Assembly (NCBI GenBank): GCA_039185015.1
Contig: JBCDAU010000055.1
Location: 1-32,309, forward strand
Direction of reading: 5' to 3'
Length of the DNA stretch: 32,309 bases
Origin: JBCBSZ01 sp039185015
Lineage (GTDB): Bacteria; Actinomycetota; Acidimicrobiia; Acidimicrobiales; Poriferisodalaceae
The position numbers and the translations under genes are program-made. Shown here one piece after another: positions 7,517 through 14,946 of the stretch. The notes below the pieces were generated by a model. That model was not told where the DNA came from. It saw only the letters and a program-made list of their open reading frames with translations, and made no database searches. Numbering within the stretch: position 1 is the first letter of the stretch; each line of letters starts with the position of its first letter.

Positions 7517-9003
7517 ACGATTCGTCCGGAGACCGCCCGACCCGGTCGTCGTCGGCGCCGGTCGACGTGCTCGTCGTCGGAGGGGGCCCGGTCGGCGTCA
7601 CGGCGGCCCTGCTGCTCGCACAGCGGGGGTTCTCCGTGCGGGTGCTCGAGCGGGCCACGGAGATCTACGACCTGCCCCGGGCGATCGTCATGGACGATGA
7701 GATCCAGCGGGTGTTCCAGGGCGCCGGCCTGACCGATCAGCTGCGGAAGATCACGACCCCGCTGCGCGGCGCCGAGTTCGTGACCGTCGAGGGCGACCGC
7801 ATCGTCGGCGTGGAGTTGCCGGCGGACGCGGTCTGGCCCCTCGGGCATCCTCCGACCACCACCTACTACCAGCCCGAGCTCGAGGCCTTCCTCCGCGCGA
7901 GCGCGCAGGCCGTCGGCGTCGAGTTGTGCCTCGGTGCCGAGGTCGGTGCCGTCTCGCAGCGCGTGGACGGCGTCGAGGTCGAGGTGCGCGGCGGTGACGG
8001 CGCCGTCACGACGCACGCCGCGGCGTGGCTGGTCGCCGCCGACGGAGCGTCGAGCTCGGTCCGCAAGCAGCTCGGTGTGCCGTTCGTCGACCAGGGATAC
8101 GACCAGGACTGGCTCGTCCTCGACGTGCGACTCACCCGACCCGTGCCGGCCCTGCCCGAGTTCGTGCAGCAGATCTGCGATCCGGCCCGGCCCACGACCT
8201 TCGTCGTCGGCCATGCCGACTATCGGCGCTGGGAGTTCCAGCTCCAGCCCGGGGAGACCCGGGAGGAGATGGTGCGGCCGGAACGTGTGTGGGAGCTCCT
8301 GCGGCGCTGGCTGACCCCACGAGATGCCGAGCTGATCCGAGCGGTCGTCTACCGCTTCCACGCGACCGTCGCCGATCGGATGCGGGACCGGCGCGTCTTC
8401 CTCGCCGGTGACGCCGCCCACCAGATGCCGCCGTTCCTCGGCCAGGGGCTCTGTTCCGGGATCCGGGACGCGGCCAACCTGGCGTGGAAGCTCGACCTCG
8501 TCGCACGCGGTCTCGCAGGTGAGCGCGTCCTCGACAGCTACGGCGACGAGCGGATCCCCCATGCCGCCGGGGTCGTCGCCCACGCGGTCGACACCGGCAA
8601 GTTGATCGACCAGCTCTCGGGCCATGGCGACGGCGACGCTGGTCTCGAGTCGGGCTACGGCGGGGGCCGTCCCTTCCCGTACCTCGAACACGGGCTCCTG
8701 CACGGCGACCACCCGTCGGTCGGCCGCCAGCTGCTGCAACCGGACGTCGACGGCGTGCCGCTCGACGAGCTGCTCGGGCCCGGGTTCGCGCTGGTCGTCG
8801 ACGACGAGGCGACCGCCGCCGGCGTCGCGCCCGACTGGGACGGCCGTGGCCGGATCGTGACCGTCCCCGTCGGGACGATCGAGACGACGCTGCCACCCGG
8901 CGGAGCGGTCATCGTGCGACCCGATCGCTACGTCGCCGCCGTGGCCGAGAGCGACGCCGAGCTCGTCGACGCATCGGCTGCGCTCCTCGCTGCGATGTCG
9001 TGA
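7513..9003 (+). CDS. FAD-dependent aromatic hydroxylase (PheA/MhpA-like)
   Basis: A 496-residue class A flavoprotein monooxygenase that would hydroxylate an aromatic ring with NAD(P)H and O2. The Rossmann FAD motif VDVLVVGGGPVGVTAA has G23-x-G25-x2-G28. The second FAD motif RRVFLAGDAAHQMPPFLGQG has GD at 299-300 and is followed by DAANLAWKLDLV, as in MhpA-type 3-(3-hydroxyphenyl)propionate hydroxylases and related phenol hydroxylases. The C-terminal part is short and ends with a TLPPGGAVIVRPD segment of the thioredoxin-like tail. The start overlaps the TetR stop by four bases, so it is translationally coupled. The neighbours supply ring cleavage and hydrolysis, so it probably makes their catechol-type substrate. 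Confidence 0.9.
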   Translation: MNDSSGDRPTRSSSAPVDVLVVGGGPVGVTAALLLAQRGFSVRVLERATEIYDLPRAIVMDDEIQRVFQGAGLTDQLRKITTPLRGAEFVTVEGDRIVGVELPADAVWPLGHPPTTTYYQPELEAFLRASAQAVGVELCLGAEVGAVSQRVDGVEVEVRGGDGAVTTHAAAWLVAADGASSSVRKQLGVPFVDQGYDQDWLVLDVRLTRPVPALPEFVQQICDPARPTTFVVGHADYRRWEFQLQPGETREEMVRPERVWELLRRWLTPRDAELIRAVVYRFHATVADRMRDRRVFLAGDAAHQMPPFLGQGLCSGIRDAANLAWKLDLVARGLAGERVLDSYGDERIPHAAGVVAHAVDTGKLIDQLSGHGDGDAGLESGYGGGRPFPYLEHGLLHGDHPSVGRQLLQPDVDGVPLDELLGPGFALVVDDEATAAGVAPDWDGRGRIVTVPVGTIETTLPPGGAVIVRPDRYVAAVAESDAELVDASAALLAAMS

Positions 9004-9019
9004 CGCCTCGAGGTCGCTG

Positions 9020-10048
9020 TCAGTTCGCCAGGTCGGCGAGGTCGTCCAGCGCGATGAACTTCTGGAGCGGTCCGCCGGCGACGAAGTGGTCGCCATCGGG
9101 CAGCACGAAGAAGCACTCATCGACGACGCTCGGGAGTTGGGCCCAGAGAGAGCTGGCCAGCAACTCCTCGGCCGGAACGAAGCCAGGCCCCGTCGGGTAC
9201 AGCGCGCAGTCGGCATCGAGGTCGGGCACGATCTCTTCGGAGTAGGAGGACAAGCCAGGGGCGATCTCGACTCCACCGGCAGGCGGCTGCCAGATCTCGA
9301 TTCCCAGGTCCGTGAGGAGCCGACCCGGGCTCGTATCGGGGCCCCGCACGACCACGTCGCTCATCCCCGCGAACACGCTGAGCATGGCGACCGATCGACC
9401 GTCGATCAGCTCCTGGAGGGGCCCGGCGACGGCGGCGACCCGCTCGTCGTAGTCGTCGATCACGGACTCGGCGACCTCGGTCCGATCGGTCCACTCCGCG
9501 AGCTGGCGCAGCTGTGGTTCCCAGTCGTCCACGAAGGCGTCGATCGGGACGGTCGGTGCGATCTGGGCGAGGAGGTCGTAGAAGGGGCCGTGCAACGTCG
9601 GATCGATCACGATCAGGTCGGGATCGAGCCCGGCGACCGCTTCCAGGTCGAGCTCGATGCCGCTCGTGACGAGCGGGAGCTCCGGGAGCCGATCCAGGCC
9701 GTAGGCCTCGGGCCCGGTGGGAAAGGCGACGGACGGTTGCCCCACGCCGACCGGCTCGATGCCGAGCGCGATCAGCTTCTCGCCGATGTACTCGGCGAAG
9801 CCGGCGACGATGCGCTCCGGCGCCGAGGGGATGACCGTCGTGCCGAGGGTGTGCTCGACCGTGAGCGGGTACCGGCCATCGGTCGCCGGCGGAGCCTCCT
9901 CCGGAGTCGTGGGGGTGATGGTGCCGGAGGTCGTCTCGACACTGGGCGGCGCGGACGTGCCAACGGTGGTCTCGCTGCCGTCATCGCCGCACGAAGCGGC
10001 GAGGAGGGAGAGGGACACGACGATCGGAAGGAGCAGGAACCGGGCCAT
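9020..10048 (-). CDS. Siderophore/iron-complex ABC transporter substrate-binding lipoprotein
   Basis: A 342-residue FecB-like binding lipoprotein. The type II signal peptide ends LAASC with Cys20 as the anchor. A Thr/Pro-rich linker of about 40 residues leads to a domain starting TVIPSAPERIVAGFAEYIGEKLIALGIEPVG, with LEAVAGLDPDLIVID and LLAQIAPTVPI typical of ferric-siderophore binding proteins. It ends at 9020, 16 bases after the convergent FAD hydroxylase gene. No permease follows on its strand, so it is an orphan binding protein or uses the importer encoded at 12112-14908. It is divergent from a TetR gene; a CTAAC/GTTAG palindrome lies 13 bases upstream of its ATG. Confidence 0.92.
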   Translation of the reverse strand: MARFLLLPIVVSLSLLAASCGDDGSETTVGTSAPPSVETTSGTITPTTPEEAPPATDGRYPLTVEHTLGTTVIPSAPERIVAGFAEYIGEKLIALGIEPVGVGQPSVAFPTGPEAYGLDRLPELPLVTSGIELDLEAVAGLDPDLIVIDPTLHGPFYDLLAQIAPTVPIDAFVDDWEPQLRQLAEWTDRTEVAESVIDDYDERVAAVAGPLQELIDGRSVAMLSVFAGMSDVVVRGPDTSPGRLLTDLGIEIWQPPAGGVEIAPGLSSYSEEIVPDLDADCALYPTGPGFVPAEELLASSLWAQLPSVVDECFFVLPDGDHFVAGGPLQKFIALDDLADLAN

Positions 10049-10057
10049 GAGTCCGCG

Positions 10058-10072
10058 AACCTAACACGTTAG
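10058..10072. promoter_or_regulatory. Palindrome with TTAGGTT half-site upstream of binding-protein gene
   Basis: AACCTAACACGTTAG contains the inverted repeat CTAAC-AC-GTTAG (10061-10072), and on the minus strand an exact TTAGGTT half of the IdeR/DtxR box (10064-10058). Its nearest edge is 9 bases from the ATG at 10048. The arm order (CTAAC before GTTAG) differs from a full IdeR box, so it may equally be the operator of the divergent TetR gene. Confidence 0.4.
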
Positions 10073-10190
10073 ATTCAGTGTCCCGCTCCGCTGGATCGCT
10101 CCGGGCCATCAACTACCGTCGCTCGGGATCCGGAGGTGCGACATCCCCGCGAGTGACAGCGCCCGTCCCGCCGGGCGGCCGACCGATCCC

Positions 10191-10784
10191 GTGCTCACCC
10201 GCGAGCTGATCGTGCGCACCGCCATCGACCTGGGTCTCACCGAGGTGTCGATGCGTGGCTTGGCCCGACACCTCGGCGTGGAGGCGCCCAGCCTCTATCA
10301 CCACGTCTCCGACCGCGACGACCTGCTGCGCGCCGGCGTGCAGCTCCTGACCGAGACGATCGAGGCGCCGAACGATGATCTCGAGTGGTCGGTGTGGCTC
10401 GAGGAGCTCGCTCACATCGTCCGTCGGTGGGCACTGGAGACCCCTGGTGCGACGGTCCTCGGCGAGACGGGGCCGATCGGTGAACGGACCCTGGGGATCT
10501 TGGCGACCGGCATGGCCAAGCTCCGGGAAGCGGGCTGGTCGGCCGCCCTCGCATCGCAATCGTTGGCGATGGTGACGAACCTCGCCATGCACTCGGCGGC
10601 GCGTCAGCTGCAGTGGGAGCGCGATCTCGCCGACGACGCGTTCGGTCGCCGGGTCGAGGACGCACCCATCGATCCATCGCTGGCCGAGTTCGTGGCCCAC
10701 TACCGATCCGCGGATGCCGAGGAGATGTTCGCGTTCGAGCTCGGGTGTGTCCTGTCCGGTCTCGAGGGTCGGCTGCGGCCCTGA
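10191..10784 (+). CDS. TetR family transcriptional regulator (start codon unusual)
   Basis: TetR-type regulator of 197 residues from GTG 10191. The HTH reads LIVRTAIDLGLTEVSMRGLARHLGVEAPSLYHHVSD in pieces typical of the family, and the C-terminal domain resembles TetR_C forms of Tet/VarR-like actinobacterial regulators. In the same frame upstream the sequence encodes SARPAGRPTDPV, the basic arm that normally precedes the first helix in TetR proteins. There is no ATG, GTG or TTG in frame between the stop at 10062 and 10191. An ATC at 10143 sits 6 bases after GGAGG (10132-10136) and could be the true start, giving 213 residues. It is divergent from the siderophore-binding gene at 9020-10048 and may control it. 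Confidence 0.85.
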   Translation: MLTRELIVRTAIDLGLTEVSMRGLARHLGVEAPSLYHHVSDRDDLLRAGVQLLTETIEAPNDDLEWSVWLEELAHIVRRWALETPGATVLGETGPIGERTLGILATGMAKLREAGWSAALASQSLAMVTNLAMHSAARQLQWERDLADDAFGRRVEDAPIDPSLAEFVAHYRSADAEEMFAFELGCVLSGLEGRLRP

Positions 10785-10877
10785 GGCGAAGGTCTCCGGG
10801 ACCGTGTGATGTTGCCCTGTTCTGGCTGCTTCAGCGTTGTTTCATTTGGATAGGAAGCATGCTTGACTACCCAGCGG

Positions 10878-10922
10878 CCTGCGTACCCCCGCAGGTGGAT
10901 GCGGCCGACGAGCGGTCGCATC
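10878..10922 (+). promoter_or_regulatory. Structured 5' leader (two hairpins) of the siderophore importer operon
   Basis: Two hairpins lie just upstream of the ribosome site. The first is CCTGCG/CGCAGG (10878-10883 with 10890-10895, 6-base loop). The second is a 10-pair stem, GATGCGGCCG with CGGTCGCATC (10898-10907 with 10913-10922), which has one G-U pair and loop ACGAG. The Shine-Dalgarno GGGAGGAG begins 3-4 bases after the second stem. A perfect AAGCATGCTT palindrome precedes them at 10855-10864. Possible translational control; no known riboswitch recognised. Confidence 0.45.
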
Positions 10923-10940
10923 ACTGGGAGGAGACAACTC

Positions 10941-12083
10941 ATGAGCGCTCGACCTCGCGTCGCGGCCGTCCTGGTCGCGCTCGCGCTGCTCGCCGCCGGC
11001 TGTGGCGACAGCGACGACGCCGGCGACACCTCGTCCGACTCGGCATCGGCATCGGCATCGGCATCGGCATCCGCATCGGCATCCGCCTCGGAGCCGGCGT
11101 CCGACTCGGCCTCCGCGTCGGCCTCGGAGCCCGCATCTGACTCGGCGTCGGCGTCCGCTTCGGAGCCCGCATCGGATTCGGCGTCGGCCTCGGAGATGGC
11201 CGACGAGTGCAGCGGCACCTATTCGTTCACGTCGTACTCCGGCGACGTCGAGGTGCCCCGCAACCCCGAGAAGATCGCCGTCTACGACCTCGGCATGCTC
11301 ACCTCGTTCGCCGAGCTCGGCATCCCGATCGACGCGGAGGACGGCGTCGCGACGCTCGGCACCCCACTGCCGGCCGATGTCGAGGAGCTCGCCGGCATCC
11401 CGCAGTCGCTCGGCACCGTCTTCGAGCCCGACCTCGAGGCGCTCAACGCCATGGAGCCCGACCTGATCGTCGTCGCGTCCCGGTCGAGCCGCCTCTACCC
11501 GGACTTCGTCGACCTCGGCATCGCTCCGGTCGTGGACCTCACGTCGTTCGACGAGGACGTCGACTTCTTCGAGGAGTTCGCCCGCACGCACCGCCACATC
11601 GGCGAGATCTTCTGCGTGCAGGACGAGACCGAGGCAGTGATCGCGGACATCCAGTCCACGATCGATTCGGTCAACGCCGTCTCGCCTGACGCAGGTGACG
11701 CACTGGTACTCGTCACCACCGGCGCCGAGGTCGGGGCGTTCGGCCCGGGCGCCTTCCGCTTCGGTCAGGTCTACGACAACTACGGATTCCTGGCCGCCGA
11801 CGACAGCATCGCCGAGAACGAGACCCACGGTGAGCCGGTGTCGTTCGAGTTCATCGCCGAGGCCGAGCCGGACATCCTCTTCGTCGTGGACCGCGCCGCG
11901 GCGACCGGTGAGGAGGGCGAGGCCGCAGCCGCGATCCTCGACAACTCGCTGGTCAACAGCACCGCCGCCGCCGAGAACGGGCAGATCTACTACGTCGATC
12001 CGTTCAACTGGTACATCGTGTTCAACGGCATCGTCGGAGTCCGCGGGGTCGCCGAGGAGCTGGCGGCCGCCGTCGGGGCCTGA
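10941..12083 (+). CDS. Siderophore-binding lipoprotein of YclQ/CeuE type
   Basis: A 380-residue lipoprotein that delivers a ferric siderophore to the importer encoded next to it. Lipobox LAAGC has Cys21 as the anchor. Residues about 33-86 are a Ser/Ala/Glu/Asp repeat linker. The binding domain starts DVEVPRNPEKIAVYDLGMLTSFAELGI and includes LEALNAMEPDLIVVASR and ENETHGEPVSFEFIAEAEPDILFVVDR. This is the pattern of YclQ (petrobactin) and CeuE; His296 in the NETHGEPV segment aligns with the conserved iron-contact His of that family, from memory. ATG 10941 is chosen for the strong GGGAGGAG upstream and because a lipoprotein signal begins there. Two FecCD permeases and an ATPase follow within 28 bases or by overlap. 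Confidence 0.93.
   Translation: MSARPRVAAVLVALALLAAGCGDSDDAGDTSSDSASASASASASASASASEPASDSASASASEPASDSASASASEPASDSASASEMADECSGTYSFTSYSGDVEVPRNPEKIAVYDLGMLTSFAELGIPIDAEDGVATLGTPLPADVEELAGIPQSLGTVFEPDLEALNAMEPDLIVVASRSSRLYPDFVDLGIAPVVDLTSFDEDVDFFEEFARTHRHIGEIFCVQDETEAVIADIQSTIDSVNAVSPDAGDALVLVTTGAEVGAFGPGAFRFGQVYDNYGFLAADDSIAENETHGEPVSFEFIAEAEPDILFVVDRAAATGEEGEAAAAILDNSLVNSTAAAENGQIYYVDPFNWYIVFNGIVGVRGVAEELAAAVGA
11038..11195 (+). repeat. Tandem codon repeat encoding Ser-Ala-rich linker
   Basis: A run of about six GCATCG-like hexamers (Ser-Ala dipeptides) is followed by three copies of a 12-residue unit SEPASDSASASA, the later copies diverged at third codon positions. It tethers the binding domain to its lipid anchor and looks like a length-variable coding microsatellite. 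Confidence 0.8.
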
Positions 12084-12111
12084 TCCCGGCCGCTCGACGT
12101 CGCTCCCGTCC

Positions 12112-13095
12112 ATGACGGTCGTCGCCCCGGTCGAGCGCCGCAGCGGATCCCGCGTCGTGGGATTCGCTGCGGCGGCGACCGTGTTGCTCTTCGGCGTCTC
12201 GATCTTCGTCGGCGCGAGCTCGGTCTCGTTGTCCGAGGTCATCAACGACGAGGGCGTCGCCCGGATCATCTTCTTCGAGAGCCGCCTGCCTCGTTCGATC
12301 GCGATCGTGCTCGCCGGATCCTCCATCGCGGTCGCCGGCGCCATCATGCAGGCGCTCACGCAGAACCGGTTCGTGTCGCCCTCGACGGCCGGGACGACCG
12401 AGTCGGCCATCCTCGGCGTGACCGTCGTGTCGGTCATCTCCCCGGCCGCGTCGATCGGCTCGAAGATGCTCGTCGCCACGGCGTTCGCGCTCGGTGGGAC
12501 GTTGCTCTTCGTCGCCCTGATCCGCCGGCTGCGCAGCCGAGACATCATCGTGGTGCCGCTCATCGGGATCATGCTCGGTGCGGTCGTCCAGGCGGTCGCC
12601 TGGTTCATCGCCCTGCGCTTCCGTTTGCTGCAGTCGCTCTACGCCTGGGTGATCGGCGACTTCTCCGGGACGATCGCCGGGCGCTACGAGCTGCTGTACG
12701 TCGTCGGCGCCATCACCGTCATCGCCTACGTCTTCGCCGACCGCTTCACCCTCGCCGGCGTGGGCCGCGACTTCTCGATCAACGTCGGGCTGAACTACGA
12801 CCGCACGATCGTCGGCGGCATGGTGCTGGTCAGCATCGTCGCCGGCATCACCGTCGTCGTGGTCGGAGCCGTGCCCTTCTGGGGGCTGATCGTGCCCAAC
12901 CTCGCATCGCTGCTCGTCGGTGACAACCAGCGGCGGCTCTTACCGCTCGTCGCCGCCATCGGCGCATCCGGCCTGCTGGCCGCCGATCTCGTCGGCCGCA
13001 CGATCAGATACCCCGCAGAGGTGCCCGTCGGCACGATCGTCGGCGTCGTCGGTGGTCTCGTCTTCCTCTTCATCCTCATCAGGAGCCGGTCCTGA
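12112..13095 (+). CDS. FecCD-family siderophore ABC transporter permease (YclN-like)
   Basis: Integral membrane permease of 327 residues with about nine to ten hydrophobic segments. Family motifs are FFESRLPRSIAIVLAGSSIAVAGAIMQALTQNRFVSPSTAG near residues 65-105 and, toward the C-terminus, VVVGAVPFWGLIVPNLASLLVGDNQR, equivalent to the GxIxFVGLIVPHxxR segment of FecCD permeases that contacts the ATPase. ATG 12112 is 28 bases after the binding-protein stop; upstream in-frame sequence is a shadow of that gene. Its last bases overlap the second permease start (TGATG). The sequence pattern is closer to YclN/CeuB (catecholate, petrobactin-type) than to FhuB. Confidence 0.93.
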   Translation: MTVVAPVERRSGSRVVGFAAAATVLLFGVSIFVGASSVSLSEVINDEGVARIIFFESRLPRSIAIVLAGSSIAVAGAIMQALTQNRFVSPSTAGTTESAILGVTVVSVISPAASIGSKMLVATAFALGGTLLFVALIRRLRSRDIIVVPLIGIMLGAVVQAVAWFIALRFRLLQSLYAWVIGDFSGTIAGRYELLYVVGAITVIAYVFADRFTLAGVGRDFSINVGLNYDRTIVGGMVLVSIVAGITVVVVGAVPFWGLIVPNLASLLVGDNQRRLLPLVAAIGASGLLAADLVGRTIRYPAEVPVGTIVGVVGGLVFLFILIRSRS

Positions 13096-14102
13096 TGGCC
13101 ACGTCGGTCGAACCGGTCGTCGTCGAGGCGAGCCATGACGCCGCATCGCCGTCGGGGCGCTCGGGCCGCCTGGCGCTCACCGTCGTCGGCTGCGCCTACG
13201 TGGCCGCCGTGGTCGTCTTCATGACCTATGACATCCAGGGCTCGCTCTCGTTCGCGTTGGAGCTGCGGGCCAAGAAGCTCCTCGCCATCACGCTCGTGTC
13301 GATCTCGCTGGCGACCGCTGCGGTGCTCTTCCACACCATCACCGGGAACCGCATCCTCACGCCGGCGCTGATCGGCCTCGACTCGCTCTACATCCTCATC
13401 CAGAGCGTCGCGGTCTCGCTCTTCGGCGCCCTCACCGTCGTGCGCTTCGACGAGCGCGCCCGGTTCGTGTTCGCCGTCGTCGTCATGGTGGCGTTCGTGC
13501 TCGCTCTGAACGCCGTGTTCCTCCGCCGGGCTTCCACCGACCTGCCGCTGCTGGTGCTCGGCGGCATCGTGCTCGGTGGGATGTTCTCCAGCGTGACCGC
13601 GCTCGTGATCCGACTGCTCGATCCGAACGAGTTCCTGATCCTCGAGGACCTGCTCTTCGCCTCGTTCACGCTCGTCAACGAGGAGCTGCTGGTCATCTCG
13701 TCGGTGGTCATCGCCGCGATCCTGTTTGCCGTCGTGCGGGGCCGGCGTGTCCTCGACGTCATGGCCCTCGGTCGCCCGACCGCCATCTCGCTCGGCGCCG
13801 ACTACGACCGGGTCAACCGACGCCTGATCGTGGTGATCGCCGTGTTGGTCGCCGTCCCGACCGCGCTGGTCGGCCCGGTCACCTTCCTGGGACTGCTGGC
13901 ATCGAACGCCGCGTACGAGATGGCGAGGACGTTCCGGCACCACATCACGATCCCGCTGGCGTCGTTGACCGGGGCCACGCTGTTGATCGCCGCCCAGTTC
14001 GTGTTGGAGGAGCTGCTCGACTTCGCCACCCGACCGAGCATCATCGTCGGGTTCGTCGGCGGCATCGTCTTCATCGTGCTGGTCCTCCGGGAGGTCAGGT
14101 GA
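13095..14102 (+). CDS. FecCD-family siderophore ABC transporter permease (YclO-like)
   Basis: Second permease subunit, 335 residues, many transmembrane helices. Motifs: LRAKKLLAITLVSISLATAAVLFHTITGNRILTPALIGLDSLY near residues 55-97, and GPVTFLGLLASNAAYEMARTFRH, the cytoplasmic coupling segment. The first 30 residues are a hydrophilic cytoplasmic extension. The A of ATG is the last base of the preceding stop codon, and the stop overlaps the ATPase GTG, which means tight translational coupling. YclO/CeuC-type proteins pair with YclN/CeuB, consistent with the neighbour. Confidence 0.93.
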   Translation: MATSVEPVVVEASHDAASPSGRSGRLALTVVGCAYVAAVVVFMTYDIQGSLSFALELRAKKLLAITLVSISLATAAVLFHTITGNRILTPALIGLDSLYILIQSVAVSLFGALTVVRFDERARFVFAVVVMVAFVLALNAVFLRRASTDLPLLVLGGIVLGGMFSSVTALVIRLLDPNEFLILEDLLFASFTLVNEELLVISSVVIAAILFAVVRGRRVLDVMALGRPTAISLGADYDRVNRRLIVVIAVLVAVPTALVGPVTFLGLLASNAAYEMARTFRHHITIPLASLTGATLLIAAQFVLEELLDFATRPSIIVGFVGGIVFIVLVLREVR

Positions 14103-14908
14103 GCATCGAGGTCCGCGGCATCACCAAGCGCTACGGCGAGCGGGTCGTGCTCGACGTCCCCGAGCTCACGGTCGAGCCCGGAGGCGTCACCGCGCTCATC
14201 GGACCCAACGGCGCCGGCAAGTCGACGCTGCTGTCCATCGCCGCGCGCCTGCTCGAACCCGACGAGGGCACCGTCACGATCGCCGGCCTCGATGTCCGCA
14301 CCACGTCGTCGGCCGAGGTCGCTCGCACGGTCAGCGTCCTCCGGCAGGACAACCAGGTCGCCGTGCGGCTGACCGTCCGCGAGCTGGTCGAGTTCGGCCG
14401 CTTCCCCCACAGCGGCGGGTCGCTCGACATCGCCGATCGGGAGATCGTCGACACGTCGATCGAGGCGTTCGACCTCGCGCCGCTCCAGCACCAACGGCTC
14501 GACCAACTCTCCGGTGGTGAGCGTCAGCGGGCGTTCATCGCCGCGGTGCTCGCCCAGTCGACGGACTACGTCCTGCTCGACGAGCCGCTCAACAACCTCG
14601 ACCTGCAACAGGCCGACCGCACCACCCGCCAGATCCGGCGGTTGGCCGACGACTTCGACAAGACCGTCGTCGTCGTGCTCCACGACGTGAACATCGCCGC
14701 CCACCACGCCGAGCGGCTGGTCGCGCTCCGCGCCGGTCGCGTCGTCCTCGACGGTCAGCCCCACGAGGTGATCAACCCCGACGGGCTCCGGGTCCTCTAC
14801 GACCTCGACCTCCCCGTCACCGAGATCGACGACCGCCCGGTCGCGCTCCACTTCCTCCGCCGCCAGGAGGCGGAGGAGCAGGCCTCGGTCTGGGCGCCGC
14901 CGAGCTGA
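14099..14908 (+). CDS. Iron-siderophore ABC transporter ATP-binding protein (YclP-like)
   Basis: Cytoplasmic ATPase of 269 residues that powers the two permeases. Walker A GPNGAGKST is at 35-43 (Lys41), Q-loop Gln83, signature LSGGE at 137-141, Walker B VLLDE at 158-162 and switch His195 (LHDVNIA). The segment DEPLNNLDLQQ matches YclP/CeuD-type iron ATPases. GTG 14099 overlaps the permease stop by four bases. With the gene it completes a four-component importer (binding protein, two permeases, ATPase), the only complete one in the window. Confidence 0.95.
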   Translation: MSIEVRGITKRYGERVVLDVPELTVEPGGVTALIGPNGAGKSTLLSIAARLLEPDEGTVTIAGLDVRTTSSAEVARTVSVLRQDNQVAVRLTVRELVEFGRFPHSGGSLDIADREIVDTSIEAFDLAPLQHQRLDQLSGGERQRAFIAAVLAQSTDYVLLDEPLNNLDLQQADRTTRQIRRLADDFDKTVVVVLHDVNIAAHHAERLVALRAGRVVLDGQPHEVINPDGLRVLYDLDLPVTEIDDRPVALHFLRRQEAEEQASVWAPPS

Positions 14909-14946
14909 CGACGCGCCGTGCTGGACCGCGCCGCTACCGTCCGGCC

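Noticed and set aside
7441..9276. A 611-codon minus-strand open frame opposite the FAD hydroxylase
   Set aside because: The plus strand holds all FAD motifs of the hydroxylase; the minus product is low-complexity and also overlaps the end of a lipoprotein gene.
10785..10940. Iron box upstream of the siderophore importer operon
   Set aside because: I tried ATAGGAAGCATGCTTGACTA and nearby windows, but the match to the DtxR/IdeR consensus was no better than chance.
11038..11195. CRISPR or other non-coding repeat array
   Set aside because: The units are in frame, vary at third codon positions and encode a lipoprotein linker; there are no spacers.
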